NCBI RefSeq assembly: GCF_003865365.1
Contig: NZ_RQVR01000010.1
Span: 98,672-162,671 of the forward strand
Direction: 5' to 3'
DNA from: Flavobacterium macacae
GTDB taxonomy: Bacteria > Bacteroidota > Bacteroidia > Flavobacteriales > Flavobacteriaceae
Length of the DNA stretch: 64,000 nt
Below are positions 1-8,140 of the stretch, piece after piece. Within the stretch, counting starts at the first letter, position 1; every line of letters begins with the position of its first letter. The notes under the pieces were generated by a model. It saw nothing but the letters and a program-made list of their open reading frames with translations, was not told the DNA's origin and did no database searches. The translations under genes were made by a program, and so were the position numbers.

Positions 1-414
1 CCCAAGACCTATTTTGCGCTTGAGGCCAAGCTTGAAAACGAGGCCGGAGACAAGGAGACACCCGGAAGTACCGGCGAAACCTACGCGGCAGTGGTCCTAC
101 TTGGCATAGGCAGGCTTTCCAAGGTCCAGACCGAGACCCGCAAAGGGATCAAGTTTATCATATTGGAGGAGACGGCGAACCTCGACGCCACGAATTTCAG
201 CACGTTCCCAGACCTTGCAAATGAACACGGCTACCAGATCATTACAATGACCCCAAAACCTTATGGATCCGATGCACAGGGCGGCTGGATCTTGCACCAC
301 CTTATTCCCGGTATCGAAGACACGGACATCAATTTCCCAGTGTCAAACAGTTACTTCAAGACCAATACCGAATCGATTCCCTTGGACCAGCATCCCTTAA
401 CAACCAGCCTATGA
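1..414 (+). CDS. C-terminal end of an SMC-like ATPase (JetC/MksB-like), cut by window start
   Basis: The frame is open from base 1, so only the last ~137 residues are present. The sequence has a signature-like GSTGET followed by AAVVLLGIGRLS, then a Walker B-like strand FIILEE and a D-loop-like ANLDATNF, then ITMTPKP. This order is typical of the C-terminal ATPase half of SMC/MukB/Rad50-type proteins. The stop overlaps the start of the TOPRIM gene downstream (ATGA, 411-414), so the two are co-translated. In Wadjet (JetABCD) and MksBEFG systems an SMC-like protein is encoded next to a TOPRIM nuclease subunit, which is the reason for this call. JetA and JetB would lie left of the window. The family call rests on a short fragment. 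Confidence 0.6.
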   Translation, partial: PKTYFALEAKLENEAGDKETPGSTGETYAAVVLLGIGRLSKVQTETRKGIKFIILEETANLDATNFSTFPDLANEHGYQIITMTPKPYGSDAQGGWILHHLIPGIEDTDINFPVSNSYFKTNTESIPLDQHPLTTSL

Positions 415-1325
415 ATTGGACAGTATTGAAATCCCTGGACGAAATCTATCGTACCGGAAAGACAAAGAAAAAGACTTCGCTGCTTGAGGACCAGGATATC
501 CTGCACCTTCTGAAAAATACAAAAGAACTTGGAGAATACAGGAATGACCTGGTCAAACGCGACGGCTTCGACCTCCTCTATGAAAATCGGTTCCTTTCCA
601 ATTACGGAAGGTACTTAACATTCTTGGAATCACGTGGCCTGCTCAGGCCACAGAGCCGTTTCCAGGAAAGCGACCTGAAAATCCTGATGGATCTCGATGA
701 GCGTATGGAAAACGGAGAGCTGGACCCGATAAGGGCGCAGATAATATCCAATGAGGAGACAGTCCGCGGTGTATCCCAGATGTTCTTCAGGGATGAGAAA
801 TACCTCGAAGGCAGGTCCTCGCTCGTCGACGCGGTCAAGCAGATTCTGAAGATCGATACATTGGCAAACGATAAGGACCAGCAATACCTATACGTCCTAA
901 AATGCCACGCCCCGCAACGGATTGTCCTGTGCGAAAACCTGGACTTCCTCAAAAGGCCGACAGCACCAAGGGCCAACAACGTCGAGTTGTGGTACGCCGG
1001 AGGAAAGAATATAGCGAAGCTAGATTATACCGGAACCCCCGAATGGCCGGTCTACTATTCCTGCGACTGGGACTATGACGGAATGAAAATCTTCGAGGCG
1101 GTTAGTGAAAAGATAACTGGGATCCAATTGCTTATACCCGACGGCACCCCAAGAAGCATTTCCGTCACCAAGCACGCGAGCCTATGGAACAACGAGCCCC
1201 TCTCCGGATTGGACCCATGCCTATATTCGGAGCGAGCCAAGGAGCTGATATCAGAGCTGATCGAAAATGACCAATGGATCATGGAGGAATCCAACGATCT
1301 CTTAAAAATGCTCGGCCTACGCTGA
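411..1325 (+). CDS. TOPRIM-domain protein, JetD/MksG-like (DUF2220 type), Wadjet-like nuclease subunit
   Basis: 304 residues. The C-terminal part contains a TOPRIM-like strand with acidic pair CDWDYDG (about residues 221-227), preceded by PVYYS, and then a helix and the segment LLIPDG. The N-terminal ~150 residues are helical and charged, as expected for the winged-helix/arm part of JetD. JetD nucleases cleave closed circular DNA extruded by the JetABC condensin. This copy is shorter than typical JetD, so it may belong to a divergent MksG or SMC-associated TOPRIM group. It starts with ATG overlapping the stop of the SMC-like gene. It could instead be another TOPRIM nuclease partnered with an SMC-like ATPase. 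Confidence 0.6.
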   Translation: MNWTVLKSLDEIYRTGKTKKKTSLLEDQDILHLLKNTKELGEYRNDLVKRDGFDLLYENRFLSNYGRYLTFLESRGLLRPQSRFQESDLKILMDLDERMENGELDPIRAQIISNEETVRGVSQMFFRDEKYLEGRSSLVDAVKQILKIDTLANDKDQQYLYVLKCHAPQRIVLCENLDFLKRPTAPRANNVELWYAGGKNIAKLDYTGTPEWPVYYSCDWDYDGMKIFEAVSEKITGIQLLIPDGTPRSISVTKHASLWNNEPLSGLDPCLYSERAKELISELIENDQWIMEESNDLLKMLGLR

Positions 1326-1354
1326 ATTGCTGCTTATCGCCCTGGTAAACAATC

Positions 1355-1636
1355 TTGGATCAGCCTGCCGAGGATCCGACCGAAGTGCTACAGAGGTTAA
1401 AAGAAAAGATGCGGGGTACGGATTCGCAGAAGCTTGAAAAGGCAGTGCGCGACTATGGAAGCCTGGATACCAAAAAAATAGCAGTCATCGATGCAGGGAG
1501 AAATACTCCCTGCATACCAGACCCAAACCAGAACGATTTCGATGCCACCCAATCAGAAATCGGCCATTTTATGTGCCGGCAAGCACCGTCACACCAATGT
1601 CCGATCAGATGTCAGTACAGACACTGTAGACACTAA
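1355..1636 (+). pseudogene. Degenerate or unrecognised short ORF downstream of jetD-like gene
   Basis: An open stretch of 93 codons. The first ~45 residues look protein-like (LQRLKEKM, KLEKAVRDYG, DTKKIA), resembling the helical tail of a larger protein. After about residue 48 the translation becomes Cys/His/Pro-rich and runs through a strong hairpin, which suggests loss of frame. I cannot name a family. It is probably the decayed 3' end of a gene whose upstream part is gone, or a non-coding stretch. Confidence 0.2.
1491..1515. terminator. Perfect 10-bp inverted repeat with 5-nt loop
   Basis: ATGCAGGGAG and CTCCCTGCAT pair perfectly around AAATA. There is no clear T-run on either side. It sits between the converging TOPRIM gene (plus) and SDR gene (minus), so a bidirectional transcript end is the likely role. 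Confidence 0.4.
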
Positions 1637-1654
1637 TAGTATACAATCCTCCAA

Positions 1655-2401
1655 TTATAGCAGGCCTCCGCTGGCGGTAATCCTTTCTCCTGTCACCCAT
1701 CTGGCGTCATCAGAGGCAAGGAATACGGCTACCCTTGCGATATCTTCTGGCTGTCCGACACGCCCAAGTGGCGTCATCGAAACCATCTGCTTCTCAAGAT
1801 CCCCGCCTATGATCCCCGCCGTGTGGTTGCCCTCAGTGTCGGTAACGCCTGGAGCTATGGTATTCACACGGATATTTTTTGGTCCCAGTTCCTTGGCCAG
1901 GACCTTTGTGAAGGTATCTACAGCCGCCTTTGCACTGCAGTATACGATAAGGCCGGGCATCGGATTTATGCTTACCGTGGAGCTGATGTTGATGATGCTG
2001 CCGCCGCGTTCTCCGAACATCCCCACAGCTTCTTGCGAACACATCAGGTTGCCAAGTACATGGGTATTGTACTGTCTGTGGAAGCTTTCTTCGGAAACCG
2101 CCTCCAACGGTTCGAATGCAAAGACCCCTGCGTTGTTGACCAGAATGTCCAGCCCGCCAAATGCATTGGCCGCCTCGCTGAAGAGCCTTTTCACATCCTC
2201 GCTCTTTGTCACATCGCATTGGACTGCCAGGGCACTTCCGCCATTTCCGACAATCTCTGCGACGACCTTCTCTGCCCCGGCCTTGTCCGTTGCGTAATTG
2301 ATCACCACTCTTGCGCCTTCCTTGGCAAACGCCTTGGCAATTCCTGCTCCGATTCCTTTTGATGCGCCCGTAACCAACGCTACCTTGTCTTGTAATTTCA
2401 T
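1655..2401 (-). CDS. Short-chain dehydrogenase/reductase (SDR), HxlR-controlled
   Basis: 248 residues, the usual length of a classical SDR. It has the Rossmann motif TGASKGIG near the N-terminus, NNAG in strand 4, an ISS segment and the catalytic Y-x3-K as YCSAK, then a PG segment typical of NAD(P)-dependent oxidoreductases. The substrate cannot be told from sequence; NADPH-dependent reduction of reactive carbonyls or quinones would fit the setting. It is divergent from the HxlR gene at 2515. Its -7 element overlaps a perfect palindrome, an arrangement repeated at 48.4 kb. It is closely related to the SDR at 49069-49833 (shared VVINYA, TDKAGAEKVV/SSREAADKVV region, TPLGR-GQP). Confidence 0.9.
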   Translation of the reverse strand: MKLQDKVALVTGASKGIGAGIAKAFAKEGARVVINYATDKAGAEKVVAEIVGNGGSALAVQCDVTKSEDVKRLFSEAANAFGGLDILVNNAGVFAFEPLEAVSEESFHRQYNTHVLGNLMCSQEAVGMFGERGGSIINISSTVSINPMPGLIVYCSAKAAVDTFTKVLAKELGPKNIRVNTIAPGVTDTEGNHTAGIIGGDLEKQMVSMTPLGRVGQPEDIARVAVFLASDDARWVTGERITASGGLL

Positions 2402-2434
2402 GATTTTAAGAATTAAATATTTATATTTGTATCA

Positions 2435-2456
2435 CAAAGATACTATCGATAGTATC
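2435..2456 (-). promoter_or_regulatory. SDR promoter -7 element overlapping an 18-bp perfect palindrome (HxlR operator candidate)
   Basis: On the minus strand TATCTTTG (2435-2442) fits the Bacteroidota -7 consensus TAnnTTTG. It overlaps the perfect palindrome GATACTATCGATAGTATC at 2439-2456. The same ACTAT-N-GATAGTATCTTTG arrangement occurs upstream of the gene at 48461, next to a second HxlR gene. Repression by occlusion of the promoter is the natural reading. Confidence 0.7.
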
Positions 2457-2483
2457 CATTGTATACACTTTTAAAGAATAGTG

Positions 2484-2499
2484 GTTTCCAATTGGTAAC
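2484..2499 (+). promoter_or_regulatory. Inverted repeat upstream of hxlR (autoregulatory operator candidate)
   Basis: GTTTCC-N4-GGTAAC lies 15 bp before the HxlR start codon. The second HxlR gene at 48335 has GTTACC-N4-GGTAAC at nearly the same distance from its start. Conservation of arms and spacing next to paralogous regulators supports an operator, with autoregulation inferred. Confidence 0.55.
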
Positions 2500-2514
2500 C
2501 AGAAAATTATAATT

Positions 2515-2877
2515 ATGAAGGACGAAAGATTCTGCATTTCGCAATGTTCTCTCACCCGCGCAATCGGCACCGTGGGCAGTAAATGGAAGCCCATAATACT
2601 CTATGTGATGCAATCCAGGACAATCCGCTTTGGCCAGCTCGATGCCATCATTCCCAATATTACCCGCAAGGTACTTACACAGCAGCTCAAAGAACTTGAG
2701 GAAGATGGCATTGTCCTTCGCGTCGCCTACAAGGAAATCCCTCCAAGGGTCGAATACCGGCTCAGCGACAAGGGGCTGGCCTTCCTTCCGATACTGGAAC
2801 ATATAAAGTCGTGGAACGACCAGCATGAAAGAAGGGTGCCGAGCTGCGAGGGAAAATTCCACAGGCTGGAATCCTAG
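2515..2877 (+). CDS. HxlR/MarR-type transcriptional regulator, putative redox sensor
   Basis: 120 residues with the full HxlR winged helix: core IGSKWKPIIL-type helix (here VGSKWKPIIL), recognition region NITRKVLTQQLKELEEDG and wing PPRVEYRLSDKG. Cys7 and Cys11 lie at the extreme N-terminus; a Cys in this region is the sensing residue in HxlR-family quinone and hypochlorite sensors such as YodB and HypR. The paralogue at 47994-48335 keeps both cysteines at the same positions. It is divergent from the SDR at 1655-2401 and most likely represses it and itself. Confidence 0.9.
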   Translation: MKDERFCISQCSLTRAIGTVGSKWKPIILYVMQSRTIRFGQLDAIIPNITRKVLTQQLKELEEDGIVLRVAYKEIPPRVEYRLSDKGLAFLPILEHIKSWNDQHERRVPSCEGKFHRLES

Positions 2878-2950
2878 CTACCCTCCATTTCCCCAGTCCG
2901 ATTTTGTCTTGCCAAAACCTGTTGGCAGCTCCCACGCGATATGTTTGGGT

Positions 2951-3823
2951 TCACTGTCGTGAACCAGCCTCAATTGAAGCGGTACGTTGCTTATGCCTTT
3001 CGACCGGATATGACCTGTAGTCGGAAGGTGCCATCCCGCACTGGTTCTTAAAGAAACGGCTAAAGCCCTGCAGATTTTTAAACCCGAGCTCGTATGCGAT
3101 CTCCGACACATCTTTTTTGCTGTTGCGCAGCAGCCTCTTGGCCTCTACCATGATGCGGAGATGTATCAATTGAAGCGGTGGCTTCTCTCCTATCTCCTTG
3201 AATCGGTTGGCAATCGTCTTGGGGGCCCGGTTCAGTACGCTGGCGTAATAGTAAACTCCGTGCTCGCGCCTGAAATGCTGCTCTACGAGATAGTTGAATT
3301 TTTGAACCAGGACATGCTGCCCGTCATCCCTACCTTCCATGCGCTGCTCTTTGCAGAGGCGGGTGCACAGTGCCAAGATGCCTGTCAGCTTAATCTGCAG
3401 CCTTTCAACCTGCGGGCGGCCTCCAAGATTCGGTTCCATGTCGGCTATCTGCCAGGCGTCATCCATCGCATTGACTTCTGCAGCTTCAACATGCAACATC
3501 GGAATACTTATCCTGGCCTGGAAAGGCAAGCCCGTGCGGCAAGTTGCGCCGTCGCGCTTCAGCATGCGATAAAATTCAGCGTTGAAACGCAGCAGCTTAA
3601 ATGAACTGACACTATCATACCGTACACGATGGAATGGCGACAGGGCAATAATCTGGTTCGGACCGAAGGTATGCGCAATGCCGTCTATTGTCAGCCTGCT
3701 GCCATCCGAATGGAACCATAGGAGCTGCAGCGTACCATGGACCATAGGACGCAGGCCTTTCTGGCTATGGGATGTGATAGCGTGAAATTCAAAATATTCG
3801 TTATGTTTTCCCAGGTAGATCAT
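2951..3823 (-). CDS. AraC-family regulator (paralogue of the one at 5599)
   Basis: About 290 residues from the chosen ATG. An upstream in-frame ATG at 3850 exists, but the paralogue at 6429 begins with the equivalent MIY-G, so 3823 is preferred. The N-terminal ~150 residues form a sensing domain that I cannot assign a ligand; the C-terminus is a double HTH with ISEIAYELGF and FSRFFK-C-GM-PSDYR, the standard AraC signature. The next AraC gene lies upstream at 3966-4874. It may control nearby stress genes; RclR, which controls reactive-chlorine genes in E. coli, is also an AraC protein, but no specific link to that one is visible. Confidence 0.85.
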   Translation of the reverse strand: MIYLGKHNEYFEFHAITSHSQKGLRPMVHGTLQLLWFHSDGSRLTIDGIAHTFGPNQIIALSPFHRVRYDSVSSFKLLRFNAEFYRMLKRDGATCRTGLPFQARISIPMLHVEAAEVNAMDDAWQIADMEPNLGGRPQVERLQIKLTGILALCTRLCKEQRMEGRDDGQHVLVQKFNYLVEQHFRREHGVYYYASVLNRAPKTIANRFKEIGEKPPLQLIHLRIMVEAKRLLRNSKKDVSEIAYELGFKNLQGFSRFFKNQCGMAPSDYRSYPVERHKQRTASIEAGSRQ

Positions 3824-3965
3824 ATTTTTAGAGTTTAAGCCGATAACCAACGTGGTTGATCGAATCCCCGTAATTTTATCATTGGGCCGGAGCTATCCTC
3901 GGTCGATTTTGGCGCGTAAAAAGCCTCCGCGTACCTAATGCCTGCAGGATACCCGGGGCGCATTG

Positions 3966-4874
3966 CTATTGCTCCGTCTCAGACTGCTGCTGCCTGATAA
4001 TGCTGACATCCCTGGCCGGCGGGCGCCCGAACTTCCGCGCATACTCTCGGCTGAATTGTGAAGGACTCTGATATCCGACCCAAAACGCGGCGTTGGCAAC
4101 ATCTATATCCTGCGATATCATTATGGAGCGTGCCTCAATAAGGCGCAACGATTTCTGGAACTGCAGGGGGCTCATGGCAGTGACGGACTTGAAATGGGAA
4201 TGGAATGAAGAGACGCTCATGTGGGCCACCTCGGCGAGCTCCTCCACAGTTATGGTCTGACGGAAATCCTTTTTCAACTTGCGAATGGCGTTAGCGATGC
4301 TCTCCATGCGGCTTCCCTTCCTCGCTATCTGCGCAATCACGTCTCCATAATCATTGCACAGGGCCCGATAAAGCACCTCACGCATGGTCTGGGTCGCCAG
4401 CGCTGGGATATCCGCCGGCGAATTCATCAGCCTTGCAAGCCTTAGGACGCTGTCATGCATGGGTTTGTCGAACTCCCCAACAAATATTCCCCTCTTGGTC
4501 GTGGGTGTTTCCCCTACATTCAGATTGGTATGCAGCAGCAATTCAGAGAGAAGCTTGAGGTCGATGTCAATTTTCATCAGCAGCGCTGGCTTTGCCCTTG
4601 ATGCCTTGGTTATCCTGTACATCAGCGGGAGATCGACTGAAACTGTAAGGTATTGGGAGGGCATGTAGCGATAAATCTCGTTGTCAAGCATCACCTCTTT
4701 CTCTCCTTGTACGATGATGCACAGGCACTGGTTGTAGAAATACGGAACCGGCACGTCCATTACCGAAGACCTGAACAGTGATACCCCAGGTATTTTGGTC
4801 TGTGTCAGGCCGTCCCTAACGGCATGCTTGCTTATCAGTGCAAGTAGTTCATTGTTATGTTCTTGCGGGATCAT
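3966..4874 (-). CDS. AraC-family regulator with AraC_N (cupin-like) N-terminal domain
   Basis: 302 residues. The N-terminal half has the AraC_N pattern (PGVSLFRSS, IVQGEKEVMLDNEIYRY, LTVSVDLPL), a domain common in regulators of aldehyde reductase and other SDR or AKR genes. The C-terminal HTH shows TVEELAEVAHMSVSSFHSHFK, MSPLQFQK, RLIEAR and VGYQSPSQFSREYARKFG. It belongs to a different AraC subgroup from its neighbours at 2951 and 5599. Targets are unknown; SDR or aldo/keto reductase genes in the window are reasonable candidates. Confidence 0.88.
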   Translation of the reverse strand: MIPQEHNNELLALISKHAVRDGLTQTKIPGVSLFRSSVMDVPVPYFYNQCLCIIVQGEKEVMLDNEIYRYMPSQYLTVSVDLPLMYRITKASRAKPALLMKIDIDLKLLSELLLHTNLNVGETPTTKRGIFVGEFDKPMHDSVLRLARLMNSPADIPALATQTMREVLYRALCNDYGDVIAQIARKGSRMESIANAIRKLKKDFRQTITVEELAEVAHMSVSSFHSHFKSVTAMSPLQFQKSLRLIEARSIMISQDIDVANAAFWVGYQSPSQFSREYARKFGRPPARDVSIIRQQQSETEQ

Positions 4875-5598
4875 GGCATACTATTTTTTACACCTGTAAT
4901 CAATTGGCCCCAACGCACGGCCAATGGCACACGCTGCCAATATTTGATGGAATTACAAGATTTGGTTGCTATTTAAAAACGGATGCGGTTTGCAAAGGGA
5001 AATCAACGACAAGATAAGCAGCATGAAAACCTTGCCGGCGTCTTCTCAAATTTCCAACATATTCATACACAGCTCGTTTTACAGCAAGCTGGCGCAGCAC
5101 GTTTTGTCACTAAATGTAGACTAACAGACTCTTCGGCAAATGCACATTAGTCTTAGAAAATTGCCTATTCCTACAGTGATACATCCCTGTAGCTTGATAT
5201 TACTGTCTGTAACATCATAATGGCATGTCGTAGGAGGAGGCATATGTCCCGGGTGATCGCAATTTGTAAAAAATTACAATCCTTAAATTTTCCAAACGTA
5301 TCGGGCCGGGGCATTGATGGTTGATCTGCTGCAATGGATACGAAATCCGATCATGGGCTTTATCGCCAAGACATCTATTTGCGGTGTTTTAGTTTTGGTT
5401 TTACCTAACCTGCGAACCCACGTGTCAGACCTGAATTGGTTGTGCTTTCCTGGTGGGCGGCAGGTGTACCAACGGCCTGGTATTTCCAAATCCGAAGCAA
5501 AGCTTTAAGCGTTTCTCTTTCCTTAATATTATCGACCGTTGCCTTGCACCATCCAGATGATCAGGCCGCTTGCGGCCAGTCGTCCGCAAGATATGAAC
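4875..5598. other. Intergenic stretch, no supported gene
   Basis: About 720 bp between two AraC genes. Two short ORFs overlap each other on opposite strands near 5283-5508 (about 65 codons each), but neither resembles a family or has coding-like composition. No repeats or terminator-like hairpins with a T-run were seen. It may hold the promoter of the gene at 4874 and the decayed remains of a gene. Confidence 0.5.
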
Positions 5599-6429
5599 TC
5601 ACTTCTCCAAGCTAATCCTGAAATCAGAGGGTGAAATCCCTGTCTGTTTCTTGAAAAAACGGCTGAATCCCTGTACATTTTCAAAATTTAGCTCATAGGC
5701 GATCTCAGAAATATCCCTCTTAGTGTAATGCAGCAGCCTTTTCGATTCTAACAATATCCGATTGTGGATAACCTGTAGCGGAGATTTCTCTCCTATCTTG
5801 TTAAAGGTATTTGTAATTGTCTTGGGTGATTTGTGCAGCAATGCCGCATAGTGCGCTACCCCGTGGAATTCCCTGAAATGTTTTTCTACCAGGAAATTAA
5901 ACTCTCGTACCAGATCGTGCTGGCTGTCATCTATGCAGGCCATATTGTCCTGCTTCTTGTAGATCCTCGTGCAGAGTATCAGCACCCGCTTCAGTTGCAT
6001 CTGGAGCATTTCAAGCTGCAGGCTGTCCTTCATTTCAAGCTCCATGTCGGTGACATCCCACGCATCATTCATTACCGCAAGGTCATTCCCCTCAATCCGT
6101 ACCACTGGAATCTTGGCCGGTGTATAATAGAGTATGCCCTTGCAACCTACCTCACTGTCATGATTCAGCACGCAGTAGAATTCCGCATTGAAACGCAGCA
6201 TCTTCATGGAACTTATCGCCTCATATTGCACCTGGTGATGCTGCGAGAGGCTGATGATCTGATTTGCATCAAAGTTGTGCGATATCCCGTCTATGGTGAT
6301 CCTGTTGCCATCAGATAAAAACCACAAGAGCTGTAAGGCACCGCTCACAATAGGCCTGTAGCTCCTGTATGTTTTATCATCCACGGTCTGGATTTCAAAA
6401 TATTCGTTCTGCCTTCCTTGATAAATCAT
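5599..6429 (-). CDS. AraC-family regulator (paralogue of the one at 2951)
   Basis: 276 residues, collinear with the 2951-3823 protein from the first residue (MIYQGRQNEYFE against MIYLGKHNEYFE). Shared blocks include LQLLWF-SDG-R-TIDGI, LRFNAEFY, and the C-terminal DISEIAYEL-F-N-QGFSRFFK-Q-G--PSD. The pair therefore arose by duplication within the island or in its donor. The N-terminal domain ligand is unknown. It lies just downstream, on the same strand, of the msrA/trx/redoxin cluster, separated by about 120 bp. Confidence 0.88.
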   Translation of the reverse strand: MIYQGRQNEYFEIQTVDDKTYRSYRPIVSGALQLLWFLSDGNRITIDGISHNFDANQIISLSQHHQVQYEAISSMKMLRFNAEFYCVLNHDSEVGCKGILYYTPAKIPVVRIEGNDLAVMNDAWDVTDMELEMKDSLQLEMLQMQLKRVLILCTRIYKKQDNMACIDDSQHDLVREFNFLVEKHFREFHGVAHYAALLHKSPKTITNTFNKIGEKSPLQVIHNRILLESKRLLHYTKRDISEIAYELNFENVQGFSRFFKKQTGISPSDFRISLEK

Positions 6430-6548
6430 CGTTTCTGTTTCTTTGGTTAAAATCTGTGCCGGGCCCTAAACCCTTCTGATGGAATAGGGCACTCAACACT
6501 ACCACATATACACTTGGGATTTGCACAATTTGATTACTTGAAGCGGGC

Positions 6549-7040
6549 CTACAGGAAGGTCCCGAATCTCTCAAAGTGGCAGGTATATCCGTTGGGATAC
6601 GTTACCAGATAGTCCTGGTGGTCGTCTTCGGCGGGCCAGAACTTCGTGAAGGGCTCCAGCGTGGTCACCACCTTCCCTGGCCATCTTTTTGATTCGTCAA
6701 CTATCCGGATCATTTCCATCGCATCGCTCCTTTGCTCATCGTCCTGGATAAACAGTGCCGAACGATAGCTGGAACCCCTGTCATTGCCCTGCCTGTCCAC
6801 AGTGCTCGGGTCATGGATCCTGAAAAAGTAATCCAATATTTCGCTGTACGATGTCTCATTGGCATCGTATGTAATTTCCAGGCCTTCGGCATGGTTGGGA
6901 TGGTTCCTGTAAGTAGGATTATCATTCAGGCCTCCCAGATAGCCAACTTCAGTATCTTTCACGCCGGGGCGCACACGAAATAGATCTTCCATTCCCCAGA
7001 AGCAGCCACCTGCCACATATGCTTTTTTTAAATTTTCCAT
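6549..7040 (-). CDS. msrA: Peptide methionine sulfoxide reductase MsrA (copy 1)
   Basis: 163 residues. MsrA reduces methionine-S-sulfoxide in proteins using thioredoxin. The catalytic motif GGCFWGME is at the N-terminus. Typical later blocks are [35 protein letters not shown] and [15 protein letters not shown] at 7040 gives [12 protein letters not shown]; the longer frame from 7097 adds 19 unlike residues, and the close paralogue at 41881 starts at the same place. It follows thioredoxin at 7117-7443, its probable reductant. The two copies differ by few residues, suggesting a recent duplication. Confidence 0.95.
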   Translation of the reverse strand: MENLKKAYVAGGCFWGMEDLFRVRPGVKDTEVGYLGGLNDNPTYRNHPNHAEGLEITYDANETSYSEILDYFFRIHDPSTVDRQGNDRGSSYRSALFIQDDEQRSDAMEMIRIVDESKRWPGKVVTTLEPFTKFWPAEDDHQDYLVTYPNGYTCHFERFGTFL

Positions 7041-7116
7041 GTTTCTATATTTATTTATAATTATTACTTGTTCAAGAAGCTGCAATTTTTTCATCAACCC
7101 TTATGGATTGCACATC

Positions 7117-7443
7117 CTAATTCTTATTGGCTTCCATTGCCATTACCCTGGCCTGCAATTCTCCCACTGTTGGAAGCCCCACCGTCTTGTCCACCACCTT
7201 CTGGTTTTGGAAATAGACTACCGTAGGAACGGTCCTTATGCCGAATCGGGAAGCGAGCTCGTGTTGGTCGTCAATATTGACCTTTATTACATCCGCCCTC
7301 CCTTCAAATTCTACAGAGAGGCTGTCCAATGTTGTCAGCAGCGCCTTGCACGGTCCGCACCAGTCTGCATAAAAATCTGCGATGACAATATTTCCCTGCC
7401 CAACTACCTGATCGAATTCCTGCATGTCATTAATAATCCTCAT
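7117..7443 (-). CDS. Cytosolic thioredoxin (copy 1)
   Basis: 108 residues with the active site DWCGPC (Cys29 and Cys32) preceded by DFYA, and the cis-proline region TVPTVV. No signal peptide. It should shuttle electrons from the thioredoxin reductase at 11429 to the MsrA, MsrB and peroxiredoxin-like proteins around it. It sits between a redoxin gene (7585) and msrA (6549) on the same strand. A -7-like TAAATTTG occurs just upstream on the minus strand near 7480. Confidence 0.95.
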   Translation of the reverse strand: MRIINDMQEFDQVVGQGNIVIADFYADWCGPCKALLTTLDSLSVEFEGRADVIKVNIDDQHELASRFGIRTVPTVVYFQNQKVVDKTVGLPTVGELQARVMAMEANKN

Positions 7444-7584
7444 TGTTAGTGTTTTAAATTATTGTTCCTTTATGGTACAAATTTACTATTTAACTGCAGC
7501 TGTCGTCTTATCGGTTTTACCCGACGTATTGGCATTTTTTCCCAACTTGAAGAAAGACAGGCCGCCGCAGATGGCAGTCTTCAT

Positions 7585-8046
7585 CTAGGGAACAATTCCT
7601 GTTTCTTCAATGATTGCATAATCCAGCCGCAGCAGTGCACGGTCAGGGTCTGAGCCAAATATCGATCGTATAACCTTTCCCTCTTTGTCTAGAAGTATCC
7701 AGTGCGGTGTCCCTGCGGCCTGGTAATCATGGAAGGTGGTGGCAAGTCCGGAATCTCTGAAAAAAGGAAATCTTGCGTGCAATGACTGCAGTTTTCCCGC
7801 AATCTCTTCGTCACTGTATTCCGGTCCTTCAAAATTGCTATGGATGCCCAGTACGCTGATCCTTTCGCCATGCTCATATACCATCCTGTTTGCAAACGGT
7901 ATGGCCCTTCCCGTGCAACCTGGGCACCCCAGATAGAAAAACAATATCAGTAGCGGCTTTCCCCTGAAGTCCGAAGGATTCGGTACTTTGTCGCTTCCCA
8001 CGCTTTCCAGATGCCATGGCTGGATTTCATTGTTTAAGATTTCCAT
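7585..8046 (-). CDS. Redoxin / TlpA-like peroxiredoxin-family protein with CPGC
   Basis: 153 residues, thioredoxin fold of the AhpC/TSA-redoxin kind. The redox motif is GCPGC inside ILFFYLGCPGCTGRA, followed by VLGIHSNFEG and GTPHWILLDKEGKV. It has no signal peptide, so it is likely cytosolic. The CxxC arrangement suits a thiol reductase or peroxidase rather than a typical 2-Cys peroxiredoxin. It is followed by thioredoxin and msrA. A second CPGC redoxin is at 40677-41171. Substrate unknown. Confidence 0.75.
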   Translation of the reverse strand: MEILNNEIQPWHLESVGSDKVPNPSDFRGKPLLILFFYLGCPGCTGRAIPFANRMVYEHGERISVLGIHSNFEGPEYSDEEIAGKLQSLHARFPFFRDSGLATTFHDYQAAGTPHWILLDKEGKVIRSIFGSDPDRALLRLDYAIIEETGIVP

Positions 8047-8067
8047 ATAAGATTATTTTAGATCAAA

Positions 8068-8088
8068 CCCCGGTCTAAACTGCCGGGG
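8068..8088 (-). terminator. GC-rich hairpin between gap and the redoxin gene
   Basis: CCCCGG and CCGGGG pair around a 9-nt loop, followed on the minus strand by TTTGATC. It lies about 50 bp after the GAPDH stop and could end or attenuate the gap transcript. There is no long T-run. Confidence 0.5.
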
Positions 8089-8140
8089 AATCATATCAGA
8101 CTAGATTTTTGTTACGTTCAATAATATTCACCTGCAGCCG

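Noticed and set aside
1491..2297. 268-codon plus-strand ORF
   Set aside because: It lies antisense to the SDR gene and is a shadow of its coding frame.
5283..5508. Overlapping plus/minus ORFs of about 65 codons
   Set aside because: They shadow one another, lack a promoter or operon context, and resemble nothing known.
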